A model generated the notes under the pieces. The model did not search any database. It was not told the origin of the DNA and saw nothing but the letters and a program-made list of their open reading frames with translations. This document shows positions 7,149 through 15,598 of a stretch of DNA of 64,000 bases, in pieces. Numbering within the stretch: position 1 is the stretch's first letter; each line of letters starts with the position of its first letter. This stretch comes from JANWVO01 sp037446555 (GTDB taxonomy: Bacteria > Acidobacteriota > Terriglobia > Bryobacterales > Bryobacteraceae): assembly GCA_037446555.1 (NCBI GenBank), contig JBBIIK010000003.1, positions 124,001 through 188,000 of the forward strand, in the 5' to 3' direction. The translations under genes were made by a program, and so were the position numbers.

Positions 7149-8092
7149 ACCGGCGCCAACTCATCGCCGCCGGGATGGCCGCGGCCGGTGCCGCCTGCAC
7201 CCGGAGGGAGAAAGTCCGCGCGTGGAAGCGGAAAGAACCGGTCTTCGTCCTGCACGCCAGAGGGTACTCCGGGGAGCTGATGGACGGGATCCGGCGCGCT
7301 GTCATAGAGGCGGGCATTGCTGTCCGCGGCAAGCGCGTGCTGTTGAAGCCCAATCTGGTGGAGTTTTCCCGCGCCACGGCCATCAACACGCATCCTGCAT
7401 TCGTGGCGGCCGTGCTGGAGGCGCTGCTCAAGCTGGGCGCCGCTGATGTGCGGATCGGGGAGGGCCCCGGACACCGCCGGGACACCTGGACGCTGGCCGA
7501 AGAGGCGGGCTACTTTGAGTCGGTGCCGGGGTTCGAGGACCGCTTCATTGACTTAAACCGCGACGACGTGGAGCAGGTGGCTGACTTGGGCGAGTGGGGG
7601 CCGCTATGGGCGCCCAAGTCAGTGCTCGCCGCCGATCTGATCGTCTCCCTGCCAAAAATGAAGACGCATCACTGGGCAGGGGTCACGCTGTCGATGAAGA
7701 ACCTGTTCGGCACCGTGCCCGGGAGCCTGTACGGGTGGCCGAAGAATGTGCTGCACCACTACGGCATCGGCCGCTCCATCGTGAAGCTGGCGGAGACTTA
7801 CGCGGCGAAGACCGTGGCCATTGTCGACGGCATCGTGGGCATGGAAGGAAACGGGCCGATTCAGGGCAAACCGCGCGCCGCGGGGGTGATCGTCGCCGGC
7901 GTGAACCTGCCCGCGGTGGACGCCACCTGCTGCCGGCTGATGGGCGTCGCCCCAATGCGCGTGGCATCGCTCGCGGCGGCCCAGCACCTGGGCCCTGTGG
8001 ACGAGGCGTGGATCGAACATCGGGGCGAGAATCCGGCAGCGCTACGGCAGGACTTCGAGTTGATGCCGATGTGGCGGCAGCTCCGGGTGTAA
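7145..8092 (+). CDS. DUF362-family protein with export-like N-terminus
   Basis: A 315-residue protein. It starts MNRRQLIAAGMAAAGAACTR, which combines a twin-arginine-like start with a possible lipobox Cys. The body shows DUF362 hallmarks: KRVLLKPNLVEF, INTHPAFVAAVLEALLKLGA, IVSLPKMKTHHWAGVTLSMK and NLFGTVPG. DUF362 proteins are widespread and often called iron-sulfur or uncharacterised proteins; here no CxxCxxC cluster is present. It shares ATGA with the preceding terpenoid-cyclase-like gene, so the pair probably acts together. Biochemical role not known. Confidence 0.75.
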   Translation: MNRRQLIAAGMAAAGAACTRREKVRAWKRKEPVFVLHARGYSGELMDGIRRAVIEAGIAVRGKRVLLKPNLVEFSRATAINTHPAFVAAVLEALLKLGAADVRIGEGPGHRRDTWTLAEEAGYFESVPGFEDRFIDLNRDDVEQVADLGEWGPLWAPKSVLAADLIVSLPKMKTHHWAGVTLSMKNLFGTVPGSLYGWPKNVLHHYGIGRSIVKLAETYAAKTVAIVDGIVGMEGNGPIQGKPRAAGVIVAGVNLPAVDATCCRLMGVAPMRVASLAAAQHLGPVDEAWIEHRGENPAALRQDFELMPMWRQLRV

Positions 8093-8137
8093 GAATCCGG
8101 GCCTCCATTAGATTGGCACGGCAGGCGCGGGCAGTAC

Positions 8138-8157
8138 CCCGCTTTCAGGGAAGCGGG
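8138..8157. terminator. Bidirectional hairpin between convergent genes
   Basis: A 7-bp perfect stem (CCCGCTT / AAGCGGG) with a 6-nt loop overlaps the last codons of the minus-strand membrane protein gene and lies 45 nt after the DUF362 gene. It has no long U-tract but sits exactly where the two transcripts converge, so it could serve both. Confidence 0.5.
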
Positions 8158-9677
8158 CAAATCTCACGCGCGGGGCTCGCCGCAGGGCGCGCCAGCAGGA
8201 CGGCAGTGGAGTCGCCATACAGGCGTTTCCAGCCCAGGCACTCGAGGGCCTCGCGAACGGGATGGTCCTCCGGCAGCAGCGCGTGGGTAAAACGGAAGCG
8301 CCCGAATTTCTGGCGCCAGCCGGGCTTCAGGGCCATGATGTCGACGTAATCCTTCACGAACTGCGTCCCGTAGAAATCGCTCCGGCCATCGAAAAAGACT
8401 TTCCTTTGTCCGGAAAACCGGTAGAGGAGGTAGCCGCCGAATTGGTCGGGTGAAAACAGGCGAACCGACGGATCGAGCCGATTCACAGCCTCTGCCGCAT
8501 GCACGGGGAGCCGCTTGGCCGGGAACCGGGCTCGCAGGCTGTCAGAACCGGCAGAGTACCAAAATAACAGGCCGCCCGTGGCCAGAAGCAGGAGCATCCC
8601 GCCGCTTGCCTGCCTTTCGATCCCGCGGAATGCGCTGGATTCCTCCAGGACCGCCTGGATTGGCCTCCATGCCGCCAACGCGCGCGAGATGGCGGCGGCG
8701 GCAAGAGGAAGGGCCGCAAAGGCAACCACAGGGACGCCCCGTGCTGAACGGAGAGAAATGGCTGCAAGCAGAAAGATAACCAGCCCCCGCGCCACCTGCC
8801 CCTGCTGAATGCTCAGCCCCGCACCCGAGATGGCCAGCAGAAATAATGCCAGAAGATAGACGCCACCGGCGCCGTGAAAGTTCGGGCTTTGGAATTCGCT
8901 GATGAATGCCAGCATCTCGGTGTTGGCCAGGTATTTCACCAGATGCACATGGAGCTGCCAGCCGTAAGGGTTGCAGAACGTCGCTGCGAGCGAAACGATC
9001 ATTTCCACCGCAAGAGACCATGCGCGGGAGCGATCCCGGAACCAGAATTCGATCCAATAGGCTCCGGCAAGGAAGAAGGCGAGAAAGAAACTGCCGTGCA
9101 GGTTCACCCACAGGACCATCAGCACAAACAAACCTGCGCTGCGTAAAGCCGAGGGTCTGGAGGGAGTCCGCTCCAGCAGCCAAAGCCAGGCGATCAGGAA
9201 AACCCAACTGATCAGGTGCGGCCGGGCATGCCAGTGGATCGTCGAGGCCGAGATGGCGACAGCCATCAAGGATGCCATCACGAACGCGTCGGCGCCCAGC
9301 CACAACGCAAAGGCGCACCACATCCAGGCGACCGCCGCCAGCACAGTGACAGCGCCCAGCGCGACCCCAGCCAGCCCGTTCCACTTGTGCAGCGCGCCCA
9401 TCGTCACATCCGCCAGCCACTCCCAGGCGTACCAGGGCTCACCTGGCTTGGTGAACGAGTAAGGGTCCACGCGCGGCAATGTCCACGTGTCCAAAATCCT
9501 CTCCCCGGTGACGATGTGCCAGCCCGTGTCAGAATCGCCGAACAAGCCCTCCGGGCCCATGCCGGCCACGGCCAGGTAAATCACGACGACGGCAGCGATC
9601 GAGGGCAGGTTGGGAAAGACCCACCGCTGCCAGCGGTTCAGGCAGATTGGAGTTGCTCCTCCCTGGCTGTCCGTCAT
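8145..9677 (-). CDS. Polytopic membrane protein, GT-C glycosyltransferase-like
   Basis: A 510-residue protein with about 10 hydrophobic helices between residues 25 and 385 and a soluble C-terminal part. The first periplasmic loop carries FGDSDTGWHIVTGERIL and later WEWLADVTMG. An acidic pair in loop 1 after the first helix is typical of GT-C enzymes that use lipid-linked sugars. The C-terminal region includes FSPDQFGGYLLYRFSGQRKV, a phrase I associate with related uncharacterised acidobacterial membrane proteins. No polysaccharide genes are adjacent. The donor and acceptor are unknown, so the glycosyltransferase label is tentative. The 240-bp upstream region (9678-9917) has a possible minus-strand -10 (TATACT at 9823-9818). 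Confidence 0.6.
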   Translation of the reverse strand: MTDSQGGATPICLNRWQRWVFPNLPSIAAVVVIYLAVAGMGPEGLFGDSDTGWHIVTGERILDTWTLPRVDPYSFTKPGEPWYAWEWLADVTMGALHKWNGLAGVALGAVTVLAAVAWMWCAFALWLGADAFVMASLMAVAISASTIHWHARPHLISWVFLIAWLWLLERTPSRPSALRSAGLFVLMVLWVNLHGSFFLAFFLAGAYWIEFWFRDRSRAWSLAVEMIVSLAATFCNPYGWQLHVHLVKYLANTEMLAFISEFQSPNFHGAGGVYLLALFLLAISGAGLSIQQGQVARGLVIFLLAAISLRSARGVPVVAFAALPLAAAAISRALAAWRPIQAVLEESSAFRGIERQASGGMLLLLATGGLLFWYSAGSDSLRARFPAKRLPVHAAEAVNRLDPSVRLFSPDQFGGYLLYRFSGQRKVFFDGRSDFYGTQFVKDYVDIMALKPGWRQKFGRFRFTHALLPEDHPVREALECLGWKRLYGDSTAVLLARPAASPAREICPLP

Positions 9678-9917
9678 GATTGCATTCGCTCCCCAAACGA
9701 TCTGTCCGCGGCTTCGGCGCGCGCTCGCACGTGGGCCTCACGAGAACGCCTGCTCCGGATCACCAAAACCCCGGACAGACACTGGAGTCTCGCCCCGCGA
9801 TTCCGCGGATCTTTGGAAGTATAACAGCCTACGGATGCATGAAAGAGGAAGTTCTCGCGAGAAAGAACCGCCACTTGGGGGGGCTCTCGGGAGTATGGCG
9901 TCAGTGAATGACGAGGC

Positions 9918-10616
9918 TCAACCCAGATCGAACAGCAGGATCCCGGATGGCTTGCGGGCGTGGATGCGGAGTTCGCGCTCCTCGCTGATGGCGGCGCCGT
10001 CGCCCTGACGGAGATGCACGCCGTTCAACTCCACCTCGCCTGAGGCGACTTGCAGCCAGGCGTGGCGCTCCTCCGGCAGTGCGTGTTGGACGGAGCGCCC
10101 TTCGTCGATGAGCGCCGTCCACAGCTCCGCCGCCTGATGCACGGGCAGCGAGCCTTCGCGCCCGCCCGGCGAGGCGAGCAGGCAGAGGCGGTTCCGCCGC
10201 AGCTCCTCCGGGAAGTTCTTCTCCGTGTAGTGCGGCTCGAGCCCGCGCTGCGAGGGGTAGATCCAGATCTGCAGCAGGTGCAGCGGCTCGGTGCTGCTTG
10301 CGTTGGCTTCGCTGTGGAAGATGCCCGTCCCGGCGCTCATCTTCTGCAAATCGCCGGGGCGGAGGACGCCGCGCGCGCCGGTGGAGTCCTCATGCTCAAG
10401 CGCGCCGGAGAGGATCCAGGTGAGGATCTCCATGTCACGGTGGGGGTGCCACTCGAACTTGCCGCCGGGCGCGACACGGTCTTCGTTGATGACGCGCAGG
10501 GAGCGGAAGCTGGTCCACGCCGGATCGATAAAGCGGTTGAAGGAAAACGTGTGGCGGCTGTCCAGCCAGCCGGTTTGCGTGGCGCCGCGTTCGGCGGAGG
10601 GACGGGTGCGGATCAT
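9918..10616 (-). CDS. Pirin-family protein (YhhW-like)
   Basis: A 232-residue bicupin. The N-terminal cupin holds the metal ligands in WHPHRDMEILTWILSG and SAGTGIFHSEAN, and the residues HTFSFNRFIDP are typical of YhhW/pirin proteins. Family members bind Fe(II) or other metals, and some have quercetin 2,3-dioxygenase activity in vitro. Length matches the family (230-290). It lies just downstream of a MarR-type gene on the same strand, with a palindromic operator between them, a common arrangement for pirins under MarR control in response to electrophiles or oxidants. Confidence 0.88.
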   Translation of the reverse strand: MIRTRPSAERGATQTGWLDSRHTFSFNRFIDPAWTSFRSLRVINEDRVAPGGKFEWHPHRDMEILTWILSGALEHEDSTGARGVLRPGDLQKMSAGTGIFHSEANASSTEPLHLLQIWIYPSQRGLEPHYTEKNFPEELRRNRLCLLASPGGREGSLPVHQAAELWTALIDEGRSVQHALPEERHAWLQVASGEVELNGVHLRQGDGAAISEERELRIHARKPSGILLFDLG

Positions 10617-10633
10617 CGGGCCTCCCGATTGCC

Positions 10634-10643
10634 TGTTGCAACA
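10634..10643. promoter_or_regulatory. TGTTGCAACA palindrome, candidate MarR operator
   Basis: A perfect 10-bp palindrome sits in the 56-bp gap between the MarR-family gene and the pirin gene. Its location in front of the pirin start and beside a MarR gene supports an operator for the adjacent regulator. No strong -35/-10 pair is obvious around it. Confidence 0.5.
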
Positions 10644-10672
10644 ACTATCTGGTGGGATGCGGCGGGTGCGGA

Positions 10673-11101
10673 TCAGGATTCATGCAGCCGCCGCGCCAGG
10701 CGTGTGAGCACGGCGGTACGCCGCGGGCCAAGCGGAGCAAACTGGCGGCGGTGCAGGTCGAGCATGGGGGCATCGAGCCGCGCGAGCAGTTCGAGGCCTG
10801 AGGGCGTGATGGCGACGCGCACGACGCGGCGGTCGGTGTCTTTGCGCGCGCGGCGCACGAACCCCTCGGCTTCCAGGCGGTCGAGCAGGCGCGTGAGGTC
10901 CGGTTCGCGCGTCATCATCCGCTCCGCCACCTGGCGGCAGCTAAGCTCCTCGGGCTGCGCGCCGCGCAGGATGCGGAGCACGTTGTACTGGGCGGGGCGC
11001 AAACCGTAGGGTTTGAGCAGATCCGCGACGCCGTCCATCAGCCGGGCGGCGGCGCACTGCAGCGTGACGAAGGCGTCCTGTTCCGCGGGCGCGGGCTTCA
11101 C
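10673..11101 (-). CDS. MarR-family transcriptional regulator
   Basis: A 142-residue protein with the MarR winged-helix core: LRPAQYNVLRILRGAQPEEL, then RQVAERMMTREPDLTRLLDR, then the wing RARKDTDRRVVRVAITPSGL. Length and layout are standard. The start shares ATGA with the stop of the upstream serine hydrolase gene (4-nt overlap), so the two are co-translated. The likely target is the palindrome before the downstream pirin gene. The ligand is unknown, and no conserved redox Cys beyond one near the N-terminus is apparent. Confidence 0.85.
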   Translation of the reverse strand: MKPAPAEQDAFVTLQCAAARLMDGVADLLKPYGLRPAQYNVLRILRGAQPEELSCRQVAERMMTREPDLTRLLDRLEAEGFVRRARKDTDRRVVRVAITPSGLELLARLDAPMLDLHRRQFAPLGPRRTAVLTRLARRLHES

Positions 11102-12333
11102 GGCTCCGGCTCCCGCACGGCGGCGTTGGCCATGGTGACGAAGGCGTCACGCGCGGGCTGCGGGCGCGCGGTGGTCTGGATCAGGAACACCCCCACGAGC
11201 TTCTTCTGCGGGTCCACCCATCCGTAGGTGCCGAACGCCCCGCCGTGACCGAAGGTGCCGATGCTTTGACCGGTGAGCGTGCCCGCGGGATCTTTGGTCA
11301 CTTCCCAGGTGAGGCCGAAGCCGGTGCCGGGGTTGTGGCCGGCCACGAGATCACCGGTGTGCAGCTGCGTCATCGCCCGCACGCTGGCAGGCGAGAGAAG
11401 CCGCTTGCCGTTGAGCACGCCACCGTTGAGCATCATCTGGTAGAACTGCGCCAGGTCCCAGGCGGTGGAGTACATCGAATGTTCCGGGCCGGAGTATTTG
11501 GCGCCTTCACGAAACTTCAGGGGATCGCCAGCGAGGATGTCAGCGCCGGCCTTGACGAGCTTTCCGTCTTTGATCGAATAAACCGGCGCGAGGCGGGAGC
11601 GCTTTTCGGCGGGAAGAAAGACGTGCGAATCCGCCATGCCGAGCGGCTGGAAGATGCGCGTTTCGAGGAATTTCTCGAAGCTCATGCCGGAGCGAACCTC
11701 GACGATGCGGCCGAGCACGGCGATGCCGGTGTTCGAATACATCCAGCGCGTGCCGGGCTCGAACAGCAGCGGCTGCTGCGAGTAGATGAGGCACGCCTCG
11801 GCGAGCGTCCGGTCCATGCGCACCATGATGTCGCCGATGCCGGGCGCCGCCGGGCCCAGACCCGAAGTGTGCGTCATCAGGTCGCGGATGGTGATGGGAC
11901 GGGAGGGCTTGCGAAGCGTGCGCACGCCGTTCTCTTCGCTGACGATCACCATCTGGCCGCGAAACTCCGGCAGATGGTCCTCGACGCGGTCGTGCAGGCG
12001 GAGCTTGCCCTCCTCGGCGAGCATCAGGATGGCTGCGCCGGTAAAGGGCTTGGTCATGGACATGATCTGAAAGATCGTGTCCTTCTGCATGGGCTTTCTG
12101 GATTCAGCGTCCTGCCAGCCGGTGGCTTCGAAGTGCGCCAGCGCGCCGTTGCGCATGACGAGCGTGACGGCGCCGCTGATCTGGCCCCGGTCCACGAAGT
12201 CCTTCATCACGGGGGCGAAGCGGGCCAGTTGCGCGGCATCCATGCCGGCGCGGGCCGGATCAGGAGCCGGAGGCGGCGCTGCAAATGCAAGTGAGGAAGA
12301 GAGGAGCAGCAGGTGGGCGAGAGCGCGTTTCAT
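11098..12333 (-). CDS. Serine hydrolase of the class C beta-lactamase/esterase family
   Basis: A 411-residue protein with an N-terminal signal peptide (MKRALAHLLLLSSSLAFA). It holds the three signature motifs of the family: SMTK (S92 nucleophile, K95), YSN (Y199) and HGGAFG near residue 345 in place of KTG. HxG in the third motif is typical of EstB-like esterases and DD-peptidase-like hydrolases rather than of resistance beta-lactamases. It is presumably periplasmic, with ester, amide or peptidoglycan-like substrates unknown. The gene heads a minus-strand operon with the MarR and pirin genes. Confidence 0.85.
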   Translation of the reverse strand: MKRALAHLLLLSSSLAFAAPPPAPDPARAGMDAAQLARFAPVMKDFVDRGQISGAVTLVMRNGALAHFEATGWQDAESRKPMQKDTIFQIMSMTKPFTGAAILMLAEEGKLRLHDRVEDHLPEFRGQMVIVSEENGVRTLRKPSRPITIRDLMTHTSGLGPAAPGIGDIMVRMDRTLAEACLIYSQQPLLFEPGTRWMYSNTGIAVLGRIVEVRSGMSFEKFLETRIFQPLGMADSHVFLPAEKRSRLAPVYSIKDGKLVKAGADILAGDPLKFREGAKYSGPEHSMYSTAWDLAQFYQMMLNGGVLNGKRLLSPASVRAMTQLHTGDLVAGHNPGTGFGLTWEVTKDPAGTLTGQSIGTFGHGGAFGTYGWVDPQKKLVGVFLIQTTARPQPARDAFVTMANAAVREPEP

Positions 12334-12377
12334 AGGAAGGATCTCAACAGGGCATTATAGACGGAGGCGCGCTCCTC

Positions 12378-14027
12378 ATGATGGAAATAAACCGGAGAGA
12401 ATTCGCGGCTGCCTTTCTGGCGGTCCAGGATTCGGGCGGCGGCGTGCCGCGCGAAATGATTCAGCGGCACGACAAGCAGGTCGAGAACCTGCTTCAGAGA
12501 CAGGAGATGAACCCGCAAGCGGCGGGCTTCGGCGGATATGCCGACGCGTTCGGGCTTTACCACGCCGGAACCGGGGGCGCGCTGGCGCACGCCTTTCTGG
12601 CAGCTTTCGCCTGCGGGGGATCGCGGTTCCACAAGAACCGCGTGATGATCCAGAGGACGCGCGCCGCCGCGGCGTTTCTCCAGAGGCGCCAGCACGAGGA
12701 CGGCACGATCGACCTGGTCATCACGAATTTCCACTCTCCGCCGGACCTTGGATTCGTGGTGCACAACGTGGCGGCTGCCGCGGAGCTGGTGCGGCTGGCT
12801 GGCTCGAAGGAGGCGGAGGGGGCGCTTGCGCCCTTCCTGCAAAAGGCCAAGGGTGCTCTGCTCCTGGGCGGCGTGCATACGCCGAACCACCGTTGGGTCG
12901 TGTGCGAGGCGCTGGCGATGCTCCACTCTCTCGACCCGGATGAACGCTGTCTGCGGCGCATCGATCAATGGCTTGCGGAAGGCATCGACATCGACGAGGA
13001 CGGCCAGTACGCGGAGCGCTCCACCGGCGTCTACAATCCCGTCACGAACCAGGCGCTGCTGGTGACGGCGCTGCGGGCTGGCAGGCAGGAACTGCTCGGA
13101 CCGGTTCGCCGCAATCTGGAATCCATGGTGTACCTATTGCACCCAGACGGCGAGGTTGTCACCGAGATCTCGACGCGCCAGGACCAGTTCACGCGGGCCA
13201 CAATGGACCGCTACTGGTTCCCGCTGCGCTACCTTGCGATTCTCGACGGCGACGGCCGGTGGGCGGCGCTCGCGCGCCAGTTGGAGCCGCGCGCCGGCGG
13301 CGTGAGCGAATTCCTGCGCTATCCGGAATTGCAGCGCCCGCTGCCAGCCGCCGCGGACCTGCCGGACAACTATCACCGGCAGATGAAGGCGCTGCGCGTC
13401 GCGCGCATCCGCCGCGGCGCATGGGACGCAACAGTCCTCATGAACGGCAACAGCCGTTTTCTTTCCATGCGCCATGGAAGCTGCGCCATTGAAGGCGTGC
13501 GTTTCGCTTCCGCCTTCTTCGGGAAAGGGCAGTTCCGGTGCCAACGCTGGGCGCCTGTTCCGGGTGGCTACCGGCTCACGCAGAGCCTGGAAGGACCGTA
13601 TTATCAGCCCCTGGATCCTCCGGAGCACGTAACGGCCGAGAACTTCGCTGTGTCGCGCACCCGCCGCCGGCAAAGCGAGGTGCAGAAGATGGAATACGAG
13701 GCGGTGGTGACGGAAACCAGTCAGGGGATCTCCGTTCGCATCCGGGCGGAGGGAACCGCCAACGTGCCGCTGGCGATGGAAGTGATTCTGCGCGACGAGG
13801 CCGAACTGCGCAACGTGGAGCCCGCGCCCGCCGGCGAAAAATCATTTCTGCTCAAAAATGGTTTTTGCGAGGTTCGCACCGGGGGGCATGGATTCCGCTT
13901 CGGTCCCGGCGTGGGCGCGCATGCCTACACGGAGGTGCGGGGGGCCGAACCGAGGCCGCCCGGCAAGAGCGTCTATCTCTGCGGTTTCACGCCCTTCGAC
14001 CACACGGTCCACTTCACTGGGCTCTGA
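12378..14027 (+). CDS. Predicted alpha/alpha-toroid protein, possible carbohydrate-active enzyme
   Basis: A 549-residue protein starting MMEINRREFAAAFLA, a Tat-like signal without a long hydrophobic core. Residues about 50-310 are rich in helices arranged like an (alpha/alpha) barrel (HTPNHRWVVCEALAMLHSLD is one recognisable segment). The last 230 residues look beta-rich, as in heparinase-like lyases and some glycosidases with a C-terminal sandwich. I cannot name the family with certainty, and no catalytic motif is clear. Its last 14 bp overlap the end of the convergent methyltransferase gene. ATG 12381 is an equally good start. Confidence 0.5.
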   Translation: MMEINRREFAAAFLAVQDSGGGVPREMIQRHDKQVENLLQRQEMNPQAAGFGGYADAFGLYHAGTGGALAHAFLAAFACGGSRFHKNRVMIQRTRAAAAFLQRRQHEDGTIDLVITNFHSPPDLGFVVHNVAAAAELVRLAGSKEAEGALAPFLQKAKGALLLGGVHTPNHRWVVCEALAMLHSLDPDERCLRRIDQWLAEGIDIDEDGQYAERSTGVYNPVTNQALLVTALRAGRQELLGPVRRNLESMVYLLHPDGEVVTEISTRQDQFTRATMDRYWFPLRYLAILDGDGRWAALARQLEPRAGGVSEFLRYPELQRPLPAAADLPDNYHRQMKALRVARIRRGAWDATVLMNGNSRFLSMRHGSCAIEGVRFASAFFGKGQFRCQRWAPVPGGYRLTQSLEGPYYQPLDPPEHVTAENFAVSRTRRRQSEVQKMEYEAVVTETSQGISVRIRAEGTANVPLAMEVILRDEAELRNVEPAPAGEKSFLLKNGFCEVRTGGHGFRFGPGVGAHAYTEVRGAEPRPPGKSVYLCGFTPFDHTVHFTGL

Positions 14028-14622
14028 CGGATGACGCCTCGAGCCGCGCCACGCGGAACATGCCTCGCAGCATGGCGGGCTCCTCATGAACGATGTGCAG
14101 CCCGGCCTGGCGCGCCAGCCGGGGCAACGGCACGTTCAGGTCCGTGGCCAGCAGCCGCATGAGCGGATTCAGAGCGCGGCGGATCAGGCGCGGCTTGTCG
14201 GCGCCGTCGTGATACTTGTCGAACAGGGCGATGCGCCCGCCGGGCTTCAACACTCGCGCGGCTTCCCGCAGGCAGGCGAGCGGGTCGGGCACAATGGCCA
14301 CAATGAGGTGGAGCACGACGCAGTCGAAGCAGGAATCCGGAAACGCCAGCCGCTGCGCGTCCATCCGCAGAAACCGCGCCGGGGAGGCGCAACGGCGATG
14401 CAGCGCCTTCTCGATCATGCCGCGGCTGGCGTCCACAGCGATCACCTCGAGCCCTTCGGGCAAGAGAGGGAGATCCTGCCCGGTGCCGCAGCCGCTGATC
14501 AGCACGCGCTCGCCGGCGCTGAGCCCGGCCAACGCGAGAGAACGCTTGCGGTGCGGATCGAAGGCGATAAGGCGGTCGTAGTGCGGCGCGTAGAGGTCCC
14601 AGCGGCGGATGTGCCAGCTCAT
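14014..14622 (-). CDS. Class I SAM-dependent methyltransferase
   Basis: A 202-residue protein. Motif I is VLISGCGTGQDLPLL, followed by VIAVDASRGMIEKAL, MDAQRLAFPDSCFDCVVLHL and VLKPGGRIALFDKYH, the typical order of the Methyltransf_11-type UbiE/phosphatidylethanolamine methyltransferase-like fold. The start at 14622 is set by the ATGA overlap with the upstream UroD-like gene; an in-frame ATG at 14706 would lie deep inside that gene. The substrate is unknown. Coupling to a UroD-family gene, some of which are corrinoid or thiol methyltransferases, is notable. Confidence 0.8.
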   Translation of the reverse strand: MSWHIRRWDLYAPHYDRLIAFDPHRKRSLALAGLSAGERVLISGCGTGQDLPLLPEGLEVIAVDASRGMIEKALHRRCASPARFLRMDAQRLAFPDSCFDCVVLHLIVAIVPDPLACLREAARVLKPGGRIALFDKYHDGADKPRLIRRALNPLMRLLATDLNVPLPRLARQAGLHIVHEEPAMLRGMFRVARLEASSVRAQ

Positions 14623-15575
14623 GCGGAACGGAGAATCCGGCTCAACGCGAGCAGTTGAGCGTGCGGCGATTCGTCGGGCACGGAGCAGCCCGGCGCACAG
14701 ATCCATTTCGGCGCCGCCGCGGCGGCGTCGCGCAGCATGGAGCGCACCTGCGCCTCGCGCGCGCCGACGACGTTGCGGTGGTCCAGCCCTCCCATGAGCA
14801 CGGCGGCGGTCTTCTTTCGCGCCTCAGCCAGTGGCATGCCGGTTTCGTGCGCTGAATAATGGATGACCTGCACGGGCCAGCCCTGCCAGAAGTGATCGAG
14901 ATAAACCTTGGCGCCGTGCAGATGCAGGATGTTCAGCGGAGCGCCCTTCGCCGCCTCCAGAACCATGCGGTCAAACGGCTCGCTGAAGCGGCGGTACTCT
15001 TCCAGGCTGAGAATGCCCTGCTGCGCGTTGTCCACGGCGAGGAAGATGCCGGATGCGCCGGCGTCGAGCGCGCGCCGGACGTGGTTCGCCTCCGAGCGCG
15101 CGATGGCCTCGAGCGCGTCGAGCAGAGCCTGCGGGCGGGACCGCATCAGTTCCATGACGGCTTCCTTCGAGGAGATCTTCGTGGCCTGGTTCCACGGATT
15201 GAACACGGTCTCGACGAATTGCTTCTGCCCGGCCAGCCCGTCGCGAATCAGCTCGAGCGCCTTCACCTGCTCGGGAAACGGATTGTCCACGGGCTTCAGC
15301 TCATGCCATGCAGACCCGGCGGGTTTTGGAAACGGGTAGTCGCTCATCACCTTGACGATGTCGAGCCGGTAGCGGCGGGCGAAGTCGAGCGTTGTGGCCG
15401 CATGTTTCCTGCCGGGCTGGTCTTCGTCACGGAAATGGTGCCAGAAGGAGAAGGGCGGCCGGTCCGGCGAGCGCCCGGCGAGGACGCGGTCCACCCGTTC
15501 TTTGGGCGAGAGTTCTTTTCCTCCAGGCACGGCAAATCCCGCCATTCCGAGAAAAAATCCGCGTCTGTTCACCAT
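14619..15575 (-). CDS. UroD-superfamily protein with twin-arginine-like signal
   Basis: A 318-residue protein. Residues 1-20 (MVNRRGFFLGMAGFAVPGG) look like a Tat signal. The body has the uroporphyrinogen-decarboxylase fold seen in hemE and in methyltransferases of the MtaA/MtbA type: ERVDRVLAGRSPDRPPFSFW, later ILHLHGAKVY and LMGGLDHRNV. Key hemE residues (the N-terminal RQAGRY motif) are absent, so it is not a heme enzyme. GGAGGG precedes the ATG at 15573-15575. The 4-nt overlap with the downstream methyltransferase indicates a shared role. An exported UroD-like protein would be unusual. Confidence 0.7.
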   Translation of the reverse strand: MVNRRGFFLGMAGFAVPGGKELSPKERVDRVLAGRSPDRPPFSFWHHFRDEDQPGRKHAATTLDFARRYRLDIVKVMSDYPFPKPAGSAWHELKPVDNPFPEQVKALELIRDGLAGQKQFVETVFNPWNQATKISSKEAVMELMRSRPQALLDALEAIARSEANHVRRALDAGASGIFLAVDNAQQGILSLEEYRRFSEPFDRMVLEAAKGAPLNILHLHGAKVYLDHFWQGWPVQVIHYSAHETGMPLAEARKKTAAVLMGGLDHRNVVGAREAQVRSMLRDAAAAAPKWICAPGCSVPDESPHAQLLALSRILRSA

Positions 15576-15598
15576 GGATTCCCTCCAGTTTCCGTGTC

